Notes under the pieces: generated by a model | Told to the model about the DNA's origin: nothing | Databases searched by the model: none | Seen by the model: the letters and a program-made list of their open reading frames with translations, nothing else | Part shown: positions 4,976-6,606 of the stretch, one piece after another | Layout: the number at the start of each line of letters is the position of its first letter | How positions within the stretch are numbered: position 1 is the stretch's first letter | Made by a program: the position numbers and the translations under genes | Assembly: GCA_035642415.1 (NCBI GenBank) | Contig: DASQSI010000252.1 | Location: 1-6,606, forward strand | DNA from: Rubrobacter_F sp035642415 | GTDB lineage: Bacteria > Actinomycetota > Rubrobacteria > Rubrobacterales > Rubrobacteraceae | DNA length: 6,606 nt | Direction: 5' to 3'

Positions 4976-6529
4976 ATGCAACTCTTAATGTGTAGCATCC
5001 CCCTTATGCTAAGAAGAACGGGCAATACAGTTCGGGTCAGATATGTGCTCTTCGGGCTCCTGGTGTGTTTGGCGGCCCTCCTTACCTCTGCGTGCTCGGG
5101 CGAACGAGCAGAGTCCTCTACTTCTTCTACTACCACTCAGCCCAACATCATCTTCATCCTCGCCGACGACTTAGACTATGCCTCTGCTCAGAAGATGCCT
5201 ACCCTAAACTCTGAGCTGATCGAAAAGGGCACATCCTTTGAAAATAGTTTCATCAGCCACCCTGTGTGTTGTCCTTCTAGAACAACCATCCTCACCGGCC
5301 TCTACGATCACAACCACGACGTAAGGAGCAACAATCCTCCGGACGGCGGATTTCAAAAGTTCGTTTCTGAGGGGCTTGAGAAGAACACCATAGCTACCCG
5401 CTTGCAACAGGGCGGCTACAACACTGTACTTTTCGGCAAGTATCTAAACGGCTATCCCGGCAACGAGGACCCAAGCTATGTACCCTCCGGTTGGGACGAG
5501 TGGTACGGCAAGTTGGACGGACAAAAGCTATACAACTACAGGATCAACGAGAACGGCGAGGTCGTCTCTTACGGCAACGATACCGCGGACTTCTTCACCG
5601 ACGTACTCTCTGGAGAGGTAACGGATTTCGTTCGTCGGGCCTCGTCCGGTTCAAAACCCTTCTTCATGTACGTGGCTCCGACAGCACCTCACGGACCCGC
5701 AACGCCTGCCGAACGGCACAAGGGTACCTTCGCGGATGAGGAGATCCCTCACCCCCCTTCCTTCGATGAAGAGGACGTCTCGGATAAGCCCTCCTTCGTC
5801 AGGAACCTCAGCCGCTTCTCCGACGACGAAGCCTCTACAATTGACGATTACTATCGCCAGCGCCTGGAGAGCATGCTAGCCGTCGACGATATGGTCGCCT
5901 CGCTCATCCAAGAACTAGAGGCCTCTGACAAGCTCGATAACACCTTCATATTCTTCACCTCAGATAACGGCTTCGAGCAAGGCGAGCATCGCACACCAAA
6001 AGGGAAGAATCGCCCGTATGAGGAGTCAGCTCACGTACCCCTCTTTGTACGGGGTCCTGGGGTACCTGCTAACGCGAAGACACAGCAGCTGCCTGTAAAC
6101 ACCGACTTCGCTCCTACCTTTGCCGACTTAGCCGGTGTGTCATTCCCTGCCGACGGGCGCTCGCTTAGGCCTTTGCTCGATGGCGATAAAGAGGCCTCAT
6201 GGGGTTCGGTTATCTTGCTTGAAAAGCTTCCAATAGAGGCGAGCAACGATGATGAAGCAACCAACGACGAAGATAATGGCAAAGCCAAAGGCAAGGCAGG
6301 GGGCGGAGGGCGCCAAGGGGCCTTTGAGGCTATAAGGGCTGAGACCTACAAGTACGTCGAGTACAGCGACGGAGAGCAAGAACTCTACGACCTCAAGGCC
6401 GACCCTTATGAGCTGGATAGCCTCCACGAGAGCAGCGACTCCTCCCTTACCGAGGGCCTCAAGGCGAGGCTGCACGCCCTCGAAAGCTGCTCGAACAAAG
6501 GATGCAAGGAAGCCGAGGACGCCTCATAG
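4976..6529 (+). CDS. Sulfatase with lipoprotein-type signal peptide
   Basis: This 517-aa protein is a type I sulfatase, hydrolysing sulfate esters with a formylglycine made from Cys. The signature is CCPSR (98-102) in HPVCCPSRTTILTG, with Cys98 the residue to be converted, followed by LYDHNHDV. Metal ligands are likely Asp64-Asp65 (ILADDLDY) and Asp330-Asn331 (FTSDNGF); GEHRTPKGKNRPYEE and APHGP complete the active site. The pattern recalls the N-acetylglucosamine-6-sulfatase-like branch, but the substrate is unknown. Residues 19-39 are a signal segment ending LLTSAC, a permissive lipobox with Cys40. The C-terminal part has the family motif YKYVEYSDGEQELYDLKADPYEL and a Cys505/Cys510 pair. 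An Asp/Asn/Lys/Gly-rich insertion sits at about 421-449. The start is uncertain: ATG at 4976 has a G-run only 1 nt away, 4988 has it at 13 nt, and 5006 (MLRRTGN) gives the best signal peptide. G+C looks lower than in the paralogs. Formylglycine-generating enzyme is not in the window. Confidence 0.93.
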   Translation: MQLLMCSIPLMLRRTGNTVRVRYVLFGLLVCLAALLTSACSGERAESSTSSTTTQPNIIFILADDLDYASAQKMPTLNSELIEKGTSFENSFISHPVCCPSRTTILTGLYDHNHDVRSNNPPDGGFQKFVSEGLEKNTIATRLQQGGYNTVLFGKYLNGYPGNEDPSYVPSGWDEWYGKLDGQKLYNYRINENGEVVSYGNDTADFFTDVLSGEVTDFVRRASSGSKPFFMYVAPTAPHGPATPAERHKGTFADEEIPHPPSFDEEDVSDKPSFVRNLSRFSDDEASTIDDYYRQRLESMLAVDDMVASLIQELEASDKLDNTFIFFTSDNGFEQGEHRTPKGKNRPYEESAHVPLFVRGPGVPANAKTQQLPVNTDFAPTFADLAGVSFPADGRSLRPLLDGDKEASWGSVILLEKLPIEASNDDEATNDEDNGKAKGKAGGGGRQGAFEAIRAETYKYVEYSDGEQELYDLKADPYELDSLHESSDSSLTEGLKARLHALESCSNKGCKEAEDAS

Positions 6530-6606
6530 CGCCCCATCCCTAATTACCATAAGGGGTTCTCGGCCATTGAATAGGGGCAGAACGGGGCACGAGGGGCACC
6601 AGCACC

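Noticed and set aside
6530..6606. Possible terminator hairpin after the sulfatase (CCCT...AGGG)
   Set aside because: Only a four-base stem with mismatches and no T-run; not enough to call.
1..6606. CRISPR arrays, tRNA or rRNA genes, insertion sequences, attachment sites
   Set aside because: No regularly spaced repeats, tRNA-like cloverleaf, transposase motifs or terminal inverted repeats were seen.

Overview
The window looks like a moderately high-GC actinobacterial chromosome segment. Some of the proteins recall Rubrobacter-type genomes: the five-helix membrane proteins, the truncated protein at the left edge and the lipoprotein sulfatase. That placement rests on family impression and G+C-rich codon use only, so it is tentative.

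Layout. On the minus strand, from left to right: a partial gene open at the left edge (1-263, small helical protein); a mostly empty stretch (264-691) holding one very short ORF with a good ribosome binding site (406-477); a sensor histidine kinase (692-2074); and its OmpR/PhoB-type response regulator (2079-2768). Regulator and kinase form a tight operon, 4 nt apart, with the regulator first. A 189-bp divergent intergenic region (2769-2957) follows. On the plus strand come two tandem paralogous membrane proteins (2958-3833 and 3876-4754), each with five predicted membrane helices and an exported C-terminal domain. After them is a 221-bp spacer (4755-4975) with echoes of the paralogs' 3' ends, a possible 53-aa ORF and a hairpin. 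A sulfatase with a lipoprotein-type signal peptide (4976-6529) comes last, and nothing clear is seen from 6530 to the end.

How the genes may work together. The two-component system is transcribed away from the membrane-protein pair and shares its upstream region. AGGTT half-sites at an 11-bp period lie there, the geometry OmpR-family regulators usually bind. The simplest inference is that the regulator controls itself and the paralog pair, making this an envelope-response locus. The paralogs carry an AQA/G signal-peptidase-like site right after the last helix, so their C-terminal domain could be released outside the cell. The sulfatase is also predicted to act outside the membrane, but whether it belongs to the same regulon cannot be told from the sequence.

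All four complete genes of the regulator/kinase and paralog units appear to start with TTG.
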